Below the pieces are notes generated by a model. It was not told the origin of the DNA, ran no database searches, and saw nothing but the letters and a program-made list of their open reading frames with translations. This document shows, piece by piece, positions 1-7,487 of a DNA stretch of 35,440 nt (positions are counted from its first letter, which is position 1; each line of letters opens with the position of its first letter). The position numbers and the translations under genes are program-made. The DNA comes from Komagataeibacter sp. FXV3 (lineage in GTDB: Bacteria > Pseudomonadota > Alphaproteobacteria > Acetobacterales > Acetobacteraceae). The stretch spans positions 1 to 35,440 of the forward strand of contig NZ_VWPI01000069.1 of NCBI RefSeq assembly GCF_015155755.1. Reading direction: 5' to 3'.

Positions 1-27
1 TGGGTCGGAGATGTGTATAGGATACAG
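1..27 (+). other. Residual Nextera (Tn5 mosaic-end) adapter at contig edge
   Basis: From memory of the Illumina Nextera read-2 adapter, the first 27 bases match the adapter's 3' 28 bases, including the 19-bp mosaic end, with one missing C and two substitutions near the mosaic end's 3' side. A match this long at the very first base is best explained as untrimmed library adapter. Genomic sequence would then start at about position 28, just before the ATG at 31. Any start codon read inside this stretch (for example the GTG at 13) is not genuine. Confidence 0.85.
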
Positions 28-30
28 GCA

Positions 31-2112
31 ATGACCCTTCCCCCCGTTCCCCGCAAGATCCCCCGCACCATCACGCAGCTTGGCCGCACGCGGCAGGACG
101 AATATGCGTGGATGAAGGACGATAACTGGCAGAACGTGCTGCGTGACCCGTCCCTGCTGCGCCCTGACATTGCCGGACACCTGCGGGCGGAAAATGCCTA
201 TACGCAGTCCATCCTGTCGGGAACGGAAGCGCTGCAGGAACAGCTTGTGGCGGAAATGAAGGGCCGGATACAGCCCGACGATACCTATCCCGCCATTCCC
301 CACGGACCATTTTTCTACCAGACCGGCTATGCGGCGGGTGCGCAGTATCCCGTCTATAAACGCTATCCCGCAGACCAGCCGCAGGCGGAAGAAGTGCTGC
401 TGGATGTCAACGCGGCGGCCAGCGGCCATGACTATTACGCCATCGCCACCGCCAGCCACAGCCCCGACCATACCCTGTTCGCCTATGCCGAGGATACGCA
501 GGGGTCCGAAATCTACCGCATCCATATCCGCAGGCCTGCCGATACGGGCGCGGCCGCCCTGCCGCCTGTTGACAACTGCAGCGGGGCATTCGTTTTCTCA
601 CCGGACAGCCGGTTCCTGTTCTGGGTCTGGCGGGACGAACATGGCCGCCCGGCCCGTGTCTATCGCCGCCGCATCGGGGAAGATACGGACACGCCGGTGT
701 ACGAGGAACCCGATCCCGGCTTTTTCGTGGGTGTGGACGCAACGCGTTCAGGCGGGTGGATCATCATTTCCTCCGGCAACCACGATACATCCGAATCCTG
801 GCTGATCCCGGGCCATGACCCGCAGGCCGCACCCGTATGCGCCGCCGCGCGCCAGACGGGACTGATGTACGGGCTGTATCATCAGGGCCGGCACTTCATC
901 ATCCTGACCAATGCCGACGGCGCGTATGATTTCAAGATCATGACCACGCCGGACAGCGCGCCGGGACGTGAAAACTGGCGCGACCTGATCGGGCATGAAC
1001 CCGGCCGCTACATTACCGACTGCATGGTCTGGTCGGGCCATGTCGCATGGCGTGAACGCCGGGATGCGAATACGCGCATCGTCATCCGTGACCTGCAGGG
1101 CCATGCCCATGCGCTGGAGCCGGATGAAGCCGCCTATGACCTGACATTCGCCGGCGGTTATGAATACGACACGACCGAACTGCGTTACGTCTACCAGTCC
1201 CCCACCACCCCCCGGCAGTGGCATGCGCAGGACATGGCGACGCGGGCGGACCGGCTGCTGAAGCAGCAATCCGTGCCGTCCGGCCATGACCCGGCGCAGT
1301 ACCGCTGCTGGCGGCTGACGGCACAGGCCCCGGATGGGGAACAGGTGCCCATAACCGTTCTGGGCCGCCATGACACGCCCATCGACGGCTCCGCCCCACT
1401 GCTGCTGTATGGCTATGGATCCTATGGCCATGCCATCGACCCGGTGTTTTCCACCCGCACGCTCAGTCTTGTGGACCGGGGATGGTTTTATGCCATTGCC
1501 CATGTCCGTGGCGGTTCGGAAAAGGGATGGAACTGGTTTCTGGGCGGACGCGGACGTAACAAGCCCAACACCTTTACCGATTTCATCGCCTGCGCCACCA
1601 CCCTGACCAATGCGGGCTTTGGCGCGCCCGGGCGGATCGTGGCCGATGGCCGTTCGGCGGGCGGCATGGTGATGGGGGCGATCGCCAACATGCGCCCCGA
1701 CCTGTTCGCGGGGATCGTGGCGGTGGTGCCGTTCGTGGATGAACTGAACACCATGTCCGATGATACCCTGCCCCTGACCCCGCCGGAATGGCCGGAATGG
1801 GGCAATCCGCTGAACGACCCGGATGCCTATGACCTGATCGCAGGCTATGCCGCGTATGAACAGGTGGCCCCGCGGGCCTATCCCGCCATCCTGGCCATGG
1901 GCGGGCTGACCGATCCGCGCGTCACCTACTGGGAACCGGCGAAATGGGTTGCGCGCCTGCGTGACAACAACCGGTCGGACCGGCCCATCATGCTGCGCAC
2001 GAACATGGAAGCGGGCCACAGGGGGGCGACCGGACGGTTCGATTCCCTTAAAGAAGCGGCCCTGATTCATGCTTTTGCCCTATGGGCCGTTGAAACGACG
2101 CCCCCGACATAG
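31..2112 (+). CDS. S9 family (prolyl oligopeptidase / oligopeptidase B-like) serine peptidase
   Basis: Serine peptidase of the prolyl oligopeptidase family, expected to cleave short peptides in the cytoplasm; no signal peptide is seen. Counted from the ATG at 31 it has 693 residues. The N-terminal part has the family signature DEYAWMKD...W, then DPS and HLRAENAY, leading into a beta-propeller (roughly 70-400). The C-terminal alpha/beta hydrolase domain carries the nucleophile elbow GRSAGG (Ser542), the acid in GGLTDPRV (Asp628) and the histidine in EAGHRG (His663), so the triad is complete. The ATG at 31 is used because sequence upstream is adapter. The ribosome binding site and any longer native N-terminus are lost, so the start is provisional. 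Oligopeptidase B (basic-residue cleavage) and prolyl oligopeptidase cannot be told apart here by eye. Confidence 0.88.
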   Translation: MTLPPVPRKIPRTITQLGRTRQDEYAWMKDDNWQNVLRDPSLLRPDIAGHLRAENAYTQSILSGTEALQEQLVAEMKGRIQPDDTYPAIPHGPFFYQTGYAAGAQYPVYKRYPADQPQAEEVLLDVNAAASGHDYYAIATASHSPDHTLFAYAEDTQGSEIYRIHIRRPADTGAAALPPVDNCSGAFVFSPDSRFLFWVWRDEHGRPARVYRRRIGEDTDTPVYEEPDPGFFVGVDATRSGGWIIISSGNHDTSESWLIPGHDPQAAPVCAAARQTGLMYGLYHQGRHFIILTNADGAYDFKIMTTPDSAPGRENWRDLIGHEPGRYITDCMVWSGHVAWRERRDANTRIVIRDLQGHAHALEPDEAAYDLTFAGGYEYDTTELRYVYQSPTTPRQWHAQDMATRADRLLKQQSVPSGHDPAQYRCWRLTAQAPDGEQVPITVLGRHDTPIDGSAPLLLYGYGSYGHAIDPVFSTRTLSLVDRGWFYAIAHVRGGSEKGWNWFLGGRGRNKPNTFTDFIACATTLTNAGFGAPGRIVADGRSAGGMVMGAIANMRPDLFAGIVAVVPFVDELNTMSDDTLPLTPPEWPEWGNPLNDPDAYDLIAGYAAYEQVAPRAYPAILAMGGLTDPRVTYWEPAKWVARLRDNNRSDRPIMLRTNMEAGHRGATGRFDSLKEAALIHAFALWAVETTPPT

Positions 2113-2188
2113 GATTAATGTCATTGCTGGAACGATCGCGTTAACACCAGCACCCTATCGACCAAGCCCGTTTTCCAGAGGAATGACC

Positions 2189-3337
2189 ATGACGGATCCC
2201 TACAACGCGGATCAGGATCAGGCAGGCGCCCCCATGCCGGGCCGCCGCATGGATCCTGCATCCACGATGCGAACCTTCCGGTCATTCAGCGAAACCCAGC
2301 GCACACAACGCATGGCGCGCGCGGGCCTGGCGCTGTTTTTTGTCCTGCTGGCGCTGTACACCGTGCGCGGCTTCCTGCCATCGCTGATCTGGGGCTGCAT
2401 ATTCGCCATCGCGTCGTGGCCGCTTTATGTACGGGCGCGCAGGCGATGGCATTCACGCGCGCACCGGACGTTGCTGCCGGTCCTGTTCACGCTGGTCATC
2501 GCGCTGATCTTCCTTGGTCCCCTGGCGCTGTTCGGGCTTGAAGCAGGGCGTGAGGCGGAAAGCGTGCTCAGGCTGCTGAACGATGCACGTCATTCCGGCA
2601 TTCCCGTCCCGCCATGGGTCGGTCGCCTGCCCTATGGGCAACAGACGATCGAAACATGGTGGAACGAACACCTGACAAATCCCGCCGATGTCTCGACCCT
2701 TCTCGGGTCCATGAATATCGGGCAGGGCATGAAGGTGACGCAGCAGCTTGGGTCGCAGGTGCTGCACCGCGTGCTGCTGTTCGCCTTTGCCATCCTGACG
2801 CTGTTTTTCCTGCTCAAGGACGGGGATTCGGTTATCCGCCAGTCCCTTAATGTCTCCCGCCGCGCCTTTGGCAAACGGGGGGAACGGATCGCGTTACAGA
2901 TCATCGCATCCGTTCATGGGTCGGTATCGGGGCTGGTGCTGGTCGGTATTGGCGAGGGCATGTTGATGGGCCTTGCCTATCTGGTCGCAGGCGCCCCCCA
3001 CCCGTTCCTGTTCGGCGTGATAACGGCTATTGCCGCCATGATCCCCTTCTGCGCCCTGGTCGCCATCAGCGCCGTCGCCATATTGCTGGTGATCAATACC
3101 GGGGCGGTGCTGACCGCCATCGCCATCATCCTGTTTGGCATTGCCGTGATCCTGCTGGCGGACCATCTGGTGCGCCCTGCCCTGATTGGCGGCTCGACCC
3201 AACTGCCCTTCCTGTGGGTGCTGACCGGCATTCTGGGCGGGGCTGAAAGCTGGAGCCTGCTGGGGCTGTTTGTCGGGCCGGCCATCATGGCGGTGCTGCA
3301 CATGCTGTGGCTGAACTGGAGCCGTGCGCGTTACTAA
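2189..3337 (+). CDS. AI-2E family transporter (PerM/YdiK-like) membrane protein
   Basis: Polytopic inner-membrane protein of 382 residues. A hydrophobic pair lies at about 45-80, another segment at about 100-118, then a soluble stretch and a C-terminal block of membrane helices. Family hallmarks are the GLVLVGIGEGMLMGLAYLVAG stretch, PHPFLFGVITAIAAMIP, and the C-terminal DHLVRPALIGG...LPFLWVLTGILGG followed by LLGLFVGPAIMAV. Members include autoinducer-2 exporters and Na+/H+ antiporter-like proteins, so the substrate is unknown. The start at 2189 is chosen because AGAGG lies 7 bases upstream; a longer reading frame reaches back to 2069 inside the peptidase gene without such a site. The 76-base gap to the peptidase could hold its own promoter. 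Confidence 0.88.
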   Translation: MTDPYNADQDQAGAPMPGRRMDPASTMRTFRSFSETQRTQRMARAGLALFFVLLALYTVRGFLPSLIWGCIFAIASWPLYVRARRRWHSRAHRTLLPVLFTLVIALIFLGPLALFGLEAGREAESVLRLLNDARHSGIPVPPWVGRLPYGQQTIETWWNEHLTNPADVSTLLGSMNIGQGMKVTQQLGSQVLHRVLLFAFAILTLFFLLKDGDSVIRQSLNVSRRAFGKRGERIALQIIASVHGSVSGLVLVGIGEGMLMGLAYLVAGAPHPFLFGVITAIAAMIPFCALVAISAVAILLVINTGAVLTAIAIILFGIAVILLADHLVRPALIGGSTQLPFLWVLTGILGGAESWSLLGLFVGPAIMAVLHMLWLNWSRARY

Positions 3338-3355
3338 CGCGCTGGCGGCAGATAC

Positions 3356-3383
3356 AAAAAAAGCACCCTGTTACAGGTGCTTT
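3356..3383 (-). terminator. Rho-independent terminator of the tRNA-Pro unit
   Basis: Read on the minus strand, an 8-bp stem AAAGCACC/GGTGCTTT with an 8-base loop runs straight into a seven-T tract, about 45 bases past the tRNA 3' end. It also sits 20-45 bases past the stop of the convergent AI-2E gene, but on that side only three T follow the stem, so it serves the minus strand best. Confidence 0.85.
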
Positions 3384-3410
3384 CATCGGGGCGTTCACCC
3401 AAAATCTTTA

Positions 3411-3512
3411 ATCGCAGACAGGGATATCGGGCAGGCGGGATTCGAACCCACGACCCCCAGTCCCCCAGACTGATGCGCTACCAGGCTGCGCTACTGCCCG
3501 CCTGTCTGCGAT
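3411..3512 (-). repeat. 12-bp perfect inverted repeat flanking tRNA-Pro
   Basis: ATCGCAGACAGG at 3411-3422 and its exact reverse complement at 3501-3512 bracket the tRNA. In the precursor RNA the leader ends directly at the mature 5' nucleotide and would pair with the trailer, which begins five nucleotides after the acceptor stem. This would prolong the acceptor helix by 12 bp across a small bulge. Confidence 0.85.
3427..3500 (-). tRNA. tRNA-Pro(GGG)
   Basis: The minus strand folds as a full cloverleaf: acceptor arms CGGGCAG/CTGCCCG, D-stem GCGC/GCGC, anticodon stem TCAGT/ACTGG with loop CTGGGGG (anticodon GGG, reading CCC and CCU), and a T-arm with the TTCGAAT loop. The discriminator base is A at 3427. 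CCA is not encoded; TAT follows instead, so the tail must be added by CCA-adding enzyme. The gene lies 84 bases downstream of merR on the same strand but appears to have its own promoter at 3519-3547. Confidence 0.96.
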
Positions 3513-3518
3513 GCGCAG

Positions 3519-3547
3519 GGTGTAGCAGGCCAGTGGGGGGACGGCAA
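3519..3547 (-). promoter_or_regulatory. Candidate sigma-70 promoter for tRNA-Pro
   Basis: On the minus strand TTGCCG (3542-3547) and TACACC (3519-3524) are separated by 17 bases. The expected +1 is A3512, which is also the first base of the leader arm of the inverted repeat. The match is moderate, but the position is what a tRNA with a 12-base leader would need. Confidence 0.5.
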
Positions 3548-3584
3548 GCCACGATCTGCGCAAAACTGAAAAAAACCGGATAAA

Positions 3585-4379
3585 TCAGACTGGCACCATT
3601 TCCCGCAGGGCCTGCAGTTCCACCAGCACGCCACGCAGGCTGTCGCGCAGCACGGTATTTTCCGCCTGCAGGCGCTCAAGTTCGATCATGACAAGCTGTT
3701 CCAGCGGTATTTCCGCTTCATCCACCGTCTCGCCTTCTGGCGGTGCCTTGTTCGCGGGCGCTGTTGCTGCTGTGGCCGGGGCTTCTTCCTTTACAGGCTG
3801 CACCGACGGCGCCGCCGGGGTTTCGGCGGGGGCCGTGTCGGCCACCTGTATGGTGGTTTCCTCGACAATTGTGACCTGTTCGATAACCGTGGCGGTCTCG
3901 GCCGGCTGCTGCACGTGTTCCGGTGCGGGCGTGTGGGCAGGGCCTTCAGTCGCGGCCTGCACTTCCGCCACCGGAGCAACCGGTTCCAAAATCGGGTCAG
4001 GCATTACCGTATGGACAGCCGGGATTTCTGGCGTGGCTGGCGTGGCTGGCGTGGCTGGCGTGGCCACGCTCGCAGGTGACGGGTCTGCGGCAAGGGCCAT
4101 CTGCCCCAGTTCGGCCTGCGCCTGCGCAATCGACAGCTTGCGGACATACAGCAGATCAGCGATCTGGCGCAGCACCGCAATATCCTGCGGGCGGTAATAA
4201 CGTCGCCCCACCTGCCCCCGCAATGGCTGCAATTGCGGAAAACGGGATTCCCACATGCGCATGACATGCTGGGCCAGGCCGAGTTCACGCGCGACCTCAT
4301 AAATGGGCAGGCTGTCCGTGCCCGGCTGCGTCACGTCATGCGTGGGCACGGTCCGGGCCGGGTCATGCTGCGTGCTCAT
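3585..4379 (-). CDS. MerR-family DNA-binding regulator with low-complexity linker and C-terminal coiled coil
   Basis: 264 residues. Residues about 24-95 form a MerR winged HTH ([12 protein letters not shown]...[13 protein letters not shown]...[10 protein letters not shown]). Residues about 100-215 are a Pro/Ala/Thr/Val-rich, probably disordered linker containing an ATP-type tripeptide run encoded by a 9-bp repeat. The last 45 residues ([38 protein letters not shown], given here in outline only by its leucine heptads) look like a coiled coil for dimerisation. No metal-binding cysteines are seen, so this is not a classical metal sensor. The start overlaps the ihfA stop by ATGA, with AAGGAGA a few bases upstream, so the two are translationally coupled. 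A MerR gene after ihfA is common in Alphaproteobacteria; its target is unknown. Confidence 0.85.
   Translation of the reverse strand: MSTQHDPARTVPTHDVTQPGTDSLPIYEVARELGLAQHVMRMWESRFPQLQPLRGQVGRRYYRPQDIAVLRQIADLLYVRKLSIAQAQAELGQMALAADPSPASVATPATPATPATPEIPAVHTVMPDPILEPVAPVAEVQAATEGPAHTPAPEHVQQPAETATVIEQVTIVEETTIQVADTAPAETPAAPSVQPVKEEAPATAATAPANKAPPEGETVDEAEIPLEQLVMIELERLQAENTVLRDSLRGVLVELQALREMVPV
4029..4064 (-). repeat. 9-bp x 4 tandem repeat inside merR
   Basis: Four perfect tandem copies of TGGCGTGGC (minus strand GCCACGCCA) encode Ala-Thr-Pro tripeptides in the regulator's linker. The unit is a multiple of three, so copy-number slippage would change linker length without a frameshift. Confidence 0.9.
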
Positions 4380-4699
4380 TCCTCGTCTCCTTCCGGCGGG
4401 TTTTCACCACTGGACTGTCCATTGACATGGGCACGAAGCAGCTGGCTGGGGCGAAATACCAGAACGGAACGCGGAAGAATCGGCACTTCCACGCCCGTTT
4501 TCGGATTACGGCCCGTACGCTGTCCTTTCTGCCGGACAGAGAAGGTGCCAAACCCGCTTATTTTCAGGGTATCGCCGGTTTCAAGTGTCCGTGCCATCCG
4601 TTCCAGAATATCTTCCAGAATATCGGCGGATTCATGGCGGGACAGCCCGACCTGATCATATATCTGTTCTGCCAGAGTGGCGCGCGTCACGGTGCTCAT
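4376..4699 (-). CDS. ihfA: Integration host factor subunit alpha
   Basis: Nucleoid protein that bends DNA as a heterodimer with IhfB. 107 residues; the HU/IHF fold is complete, with [23 protein letters not shown] leading to the beta-arm ([12 protein letters not shown]) and the IHF-alpha ending [12 protein letters not shown], followed by a short acidic tail. It follows fabH by 97 bases and overlaps merR by four. No Shine-Dalgarno precedes the ATG at 4699, and a good promoter places +1 on that A, so it may be translated from a leaderless mRNA as well as from plsX-fabH read-through. The alpha subunit is preferred over beta because of the FRPSQ ending and the plsX-fabH context. Confidence 0.95.
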   Translation of the reverse strand: MSTVTRATLAEQIYDQVGLSRHESADILEDILERMARTLETGDTLKISGFGTFSVRQKGQRTGRNPKTGVEVPILPRSVLVFRPSQLLRAHVNGQSSGENPPEGDEE

Positions 4700-4705
4700 G
4701 CGTAA

Positions 4706-4734
4706 ACGTTATGCATGCGCGCCACCATCGTCAA
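4706..4734 (-). promoter_or_regulatory. Candidate ihfA promoter giving a leaderless transcript
   Basis: Minus-strand TTGACG (4729-4734), a 17-base spacer and TAACGT (4706-4711). Six bases separate the -10 from the ATG, placing +1 at the A of the ihfA start codon. It lies in the fabH-ihfA gap, an AT-richer stretch than its surroundings. Confidence 0.55.
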
Positions 4735-4749
4735 TTGAATGTATTCAAT
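4734..4749. promoter_or_regulatory. 16-bp perfect palindrome upstream of ihfA
   Basis: ATTGAAT-GT-ATTCAAT is a perfect inverted repeat that abuts the -35 hexamer of the predicted ihfA promoter. A related half-site, TTTCAATG, lies nearby at about 4775. The size and location fit a dimeric operator, but it is not a good match to the IHF consensus and the protein is unknown. Confidence 0.5.
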
Positions 4750-4798
4750 GAACGGGCGGTTTATTGCGCGTCCATTTCAATGTGGTACCGAAACGACA

Positions 4799-5770
4799 TT
4801 ACAGCCGCGCCAGCGCCGACCCCCATGTCAGGCCACCGCCCAGCGCTTCCATCAGCACAAGGTCGCCCTTGCGTATGCGCCCGTCCCGCACCGCTTCGTT
4901 CAGCGCCAGCGGGATGGAGGCGGCCGATGTATTGGCATGCCGGTCCACCGTCACCACCACCCGCTCCGCCGGAAGCGCAAGCTTGCGCGCAACACCGTCA
5001 ATGATGCGCAGGTTGGCCTGGTGCGGCACCAGCCAGTTTACATCCGAATGGGTCAGGTTATTGGCGGCCAGCGCCTCGTCAACCGAAGAAGACAGCTTGC
5101 CCACCGCATGGCGGAACACGTCACGGCCCTGCATACGCAGGTGGGCGGGCTTGTCATGCTGCCCGGTGGCGCCGTCCACATACAGCAGGTCGCCATACTG
5201 GCCATCGGAATGCAGATGGGTCGACAGGATCCCGGCATCACCGTCCTGCGGTCCGGCAGAAGTCAGGAACACCGCCCCCGCCCCATCACCAAACAGCACG
5301 CATGTGCCCCGGTCCGACCAGTCGAGGATACGCGAATAGACTTCGCTACCGATGACCAGGGCGGAGCGGGCCTGCCCGCTGCGAATCAGCGAATCGGCCA
5401 TGGACAGGGCAAAGATGAATCCCGAACACGCCGCCGCAAGGTCAAAACCGAATCCGGATGACATGCCCAGTTCGGCCTGTACGCGCACGGCGGTGGATGG
5501 AAAGGCCTGGTCCGGCGTGCTGGTGGCAACGATTACGGCATCGACATCCGCCGGTGCAGCGCCCGCGTATTCAAGCGCGCGGCGTGCGGCCTCTGTCGCC
5601 ATGGATACGGCGGTATCATTTTCACCGGCGATATGGCGCTGGCCAATGCCGGTGCGGCCACGAATCCATTCATCGGATGTATCGAGCCGCGATGCCAGTT
5701 CATCATTGGTAACGATCCGCTCAGGCAGATAACCGCCGAACCCGGACAGAAGCGAGCGTTTCGCCGTCAT
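4799..5770 (-). CDS. fabH: Beta-ketoacyl-ACP synthase III (KAS III)
   Basis: Starts type II fatty-acid synthesis by condensing an acyl-CoA (usually acetyl-CoA) with malonyl-ACP. 323 residues, normal for the family. The catalytic triad is visible: Cys115 in AAACSGF, His250 in VPHQAN and Asn280 in RHANTSA; the glycine-rich C-terminal GGGLTWGS is present. It lies 83 bases downstream of plsX and upstream of ihfA, the usual alphaproteobacterial order linking phospholipid and fatty-acid initiation. Confidence 0.97.
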   Translation of the reverse strand: MTAKRSLLSGFGGYLPERIVTNDELASRLDTSDEWIRGRTGIGQRHIAGENDTAVSMATEAARRALEYAGAAPADVDAVIVATSTPDQAFPSTAVRVQAELGMSSGFGFDLAAACSGFIFALSMADSLIRSGQARSALVIGSEVYSRILDWSDRGTCVLFGDGAGAVFLTSAGPQDGDAGILSTHLHSDGQYGDLLYVDGATGQHDKPAHLRMQGRDVFRHAVGKLSSSVDEALAANNLTHSDVNWLVPHQANLRIIDGVARKLALPAERVVVTVDRHANTSAASIPLALNEAVRDGRIRKGDLVLMEALGGGLTWGSALARL

Positions 5771-5853
5771 GCCTGTTTTTCCACCAATCTCATCTTACAT
5801 GCACGGGTGGCGACAGCCATGACAGCCTGCGCGCCACACCGGATGTTACAGGG

Positions 5854-6945
5854 TCAGGATGCAGGAACCGCCTGCTGCTGGTCCGGCGTCACCTTGACGG
5901 ATGTCAGCTTTTCCATATGCGCAAGGCGATCACGTATGCTGTCGGTAAAGCGGTGGGTGACCATGTCCATCGCCACATCGACCGCAGCGGCGAAGCCTTC
6001 GGCATCCGTGCCGCCATGCGACTTGACCACGACACCATTCAGCCCGACGAACACCGCGCCATTATAGCGCCGCGGGTCCAGCCATTCCTTCATCCGTTCC
6101 AGTCCCGGACGCACCAGCAGGTAGCCGATCCGCCCCAGCAGGCTGGCGGTAAAGACCTGCCGCAGAAGGGTAAACGCCATTTTCAGCGCCCCTTCCCCGG
6201 TTTTCAGGGCCACATTGCCGGTAAAGCCATCCGTCACCACCACGTCGGTCGTGCCCGCCGTGATATCGTGCCCTTCGACAAAGCCATGGAACTGCCGGGC
6301 CAGCGCGCTGCCACGCAGCACCTCGGCCGCCTGGCGCAGCCGTTCGTCGCCCTTCAGTTCCTCCGACCCGACATTCAGCAGGCCGATGGTCGGCGCGGGC
6401 AGGCCCAGCACCGCCTTGGCGAAGGCTTCGCCCATGATGGCGAATTCCACCAGGTTGCGCCAGTCGCACGACACATTCGCGCCGAGGTCGAGCATGACCA
6501 CATCGCCACGTGTCGTGGGGCTGAGCGCCGCCATTGCCGGACGGCTTATGCCGGGGAGTGTCTTGACCACGATCTTGGCCAGCGCCAGCATCGCCCCGCT
6601 ATTGCCAGCAGATACGACACCCTGTGCCGCGCCCTTGGCCACCGCATCCATGGCCAGCCGCATGGAGGAATCGCGCACGCGCAACGCCGCCGTAGGCTTC
6701 ATGTCCATCGGGATGGCCGAACCGGCCGGAAGGATTGTGCAGATGGCGGCCGCGCGTGGATGGCGGCTCAGAAGGCCGGACAACTTTGCCTCATCCCCGA
6801 CCAGAAGAATTCTGGCCGACGGATGTCGGTCTGCCGCAATTGCCAGTCCAGCCACTACAACTTCCGGACCACCATCCCCACCCATGCCATCTATGGCCAG
6901 GGTATAGGACCCAGTCTCGGAAAAGGAGGAACCTGTCTCGCTCAT
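5854..6945 (-). CDS. plsX: Phosphate acyltransferase PlsX
   Basis: Converts acyl-ACP to acyl-phosphate, the donor for PlsY in phosphatidic acid synthesis; a peripheral membrane enzyme. 363 residues. The N-terminal AIDGMGGDGGPE motif, VSAGNSGAMLALA, LDLGANVSC, LLNVGSEELKG and VTDGFTGNVALK are family signatures. The N-terminus carries an unusual short duplication (SETGS-SF-SETGS) before the conserved fold. The start at 6945 has only a weak purine tract upstream (AAGACGAG). It is separated from rpmF by 165 bases containing a strong GC hairpin. Confidence 0.96.
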   Translation of the reverse strand: MSETGSSFSETGSYTLAIDGMGGDGGPEVVVAGLAIAADRHPSARILLVGDEAKLSGLLSRHPRAAAICTILPAGSAIPMDMKPTAALRVRDSSMRLAMDAVAKGAAQGVVSAGNSGAMLALAKIVVKTLPGISRPAMAALSPTTRGDVVMLDLGANVSCDWRNLVEFAIMGEAFAKAVLGLPAPTIGLLNVGSEELKGDERLRQAAEVLRGSALARQFHGFVEGHDITAGTTDVVVTDGFTGNVALKTGEGALKMAFTLLRQVFTASLLGRIGYLLVRPGLERMKEWLDPRRYNGAVFVGLNGVVVKSHGGTDAEGFAAAVDVAMDMVTHRFTDSIRDRLAHMEKLTSVKVTPDQQQAVPAS

Positions 6946-7050
6946 GCTCGTCTTGTGCCGGGTAAGAAAGAAACGCGCAAGATCAGGGAGTACAACTTTG
7001 GCATACCCCTGTCCCGCGCGACCCGGACGGGACGGCCACAGGCACGCCCA

Positions 7051-7079
7051 CAGGCGCGGCCCATGCAGGCCGCGCCCTG
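7051..7079 (-). other. GC-rich hairpin between rpmF and plsX
   Basis: A 9-bp stem (GGCGCGGCC 7053-7061 with 7068-7076) closes a 6-base loop, and two further pairs extend it past a one-base bulge. No T tract follows on either strand, so it is not a standard intrinsic terminator. It begins about 30 bases past the rpmF stop and could stabilise the rpmF message or cause pausing before plsX. Confidence 0.5.
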
Positions 7080-7110
7080 ACCGGGTAATGACGCCAGTCG
7101 CGTCCTGTTA

Positions 7111-7314
7111 TCAGGCGCGGACCGCCGTCTTCAGCGCCTTGCCGGCGGAAGCGACTTCGCGGCCGTCATAATGTCCGCAGTGGCTGCAGACGTGATGCGG
7201 GCGCTTGAGTTCGCCGCAGTTGGAACATTCCGCGTGTGCGGGCACGCTCAGCGCAGCGTGGCTGCGACGCATGCCACGACGGGACGGCGAGGTTTTTCTC
7301 TTGGGTACAGCCAT
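7111..7314 (-). CDS. rpmF: 50S ribosomal protein L32
   Basis: 67 residues. The N-terminal [19 protein letters not shown] is diagnostic of bacterial L32. Four cysteines in two CxxC pairs (CSNC and CSHC) are retained, so this is a zinc-binding (C+) form. GGAGGGG lies 9 bases before the ATG. It sits between the YceD-family gene and plsX, the order common in many proteobacteria, where ribosome and lipid synthesis genes share transcripts. Confidence 0.97.
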   Translation of the reverse strand: MAVPKRKTSPSRRGMRRSHAALSVPAHAECSNCGELKRPHHVCSHCGHYDGREVASAGKALKTAVRA

Positions 7315-7401
7315 GGGCCTGGGCCCCTCCGATCTGGATCACAACCGGCAGGCACACCATCGTGGCGATACACCGGTCAGTTATCAATAATTGAGGGGGG
7401 C

Positions 7402-7430
7402 GCTCTAACAGATCATTTGCACTTGCGCAA
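7402..7430 (-). promoter_or_regulatory. Possible rpmF promoter
   Basis: In the 173-base gap between the YceD-family gene and rpmF, the minus strand has TTGCGC (7425-7430), a 17-base spacer and TAGAGC (7402-7407). The -10 match is weak. The gap is long enough to need a ribosomal-protein promoter, and nothing better is seen in it. Confidence 0.3.
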
Positions 7431-7487
7431 GAGATGATGCGCAAGACGCGTAATCCGCGCCCCCCGTTACCTGCCCCTTCCTTTGCG

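Noticed and set aside
13-30. GTG start at 13 for the S9 peptidase
   Set aside because: The codon lies inside the adapter-like sequence.
748-2070. 440-codon frame on the minus strand
   Set aside because: Antisense to the S9 peptidase, whose catalytic triad lies in this stretch; no recognisable domain.
3411-3512. attB-type integration site at tRNA-Pro
   Set aside because: The flanking repeat is inverted, not direct, and no integrase or mobile genes lie nearby.
5917-7080. 387-codon frame on the plus strand opposite plsX
   Set aside because: Antisense shadow of plsX with a His/Arg-biased product.
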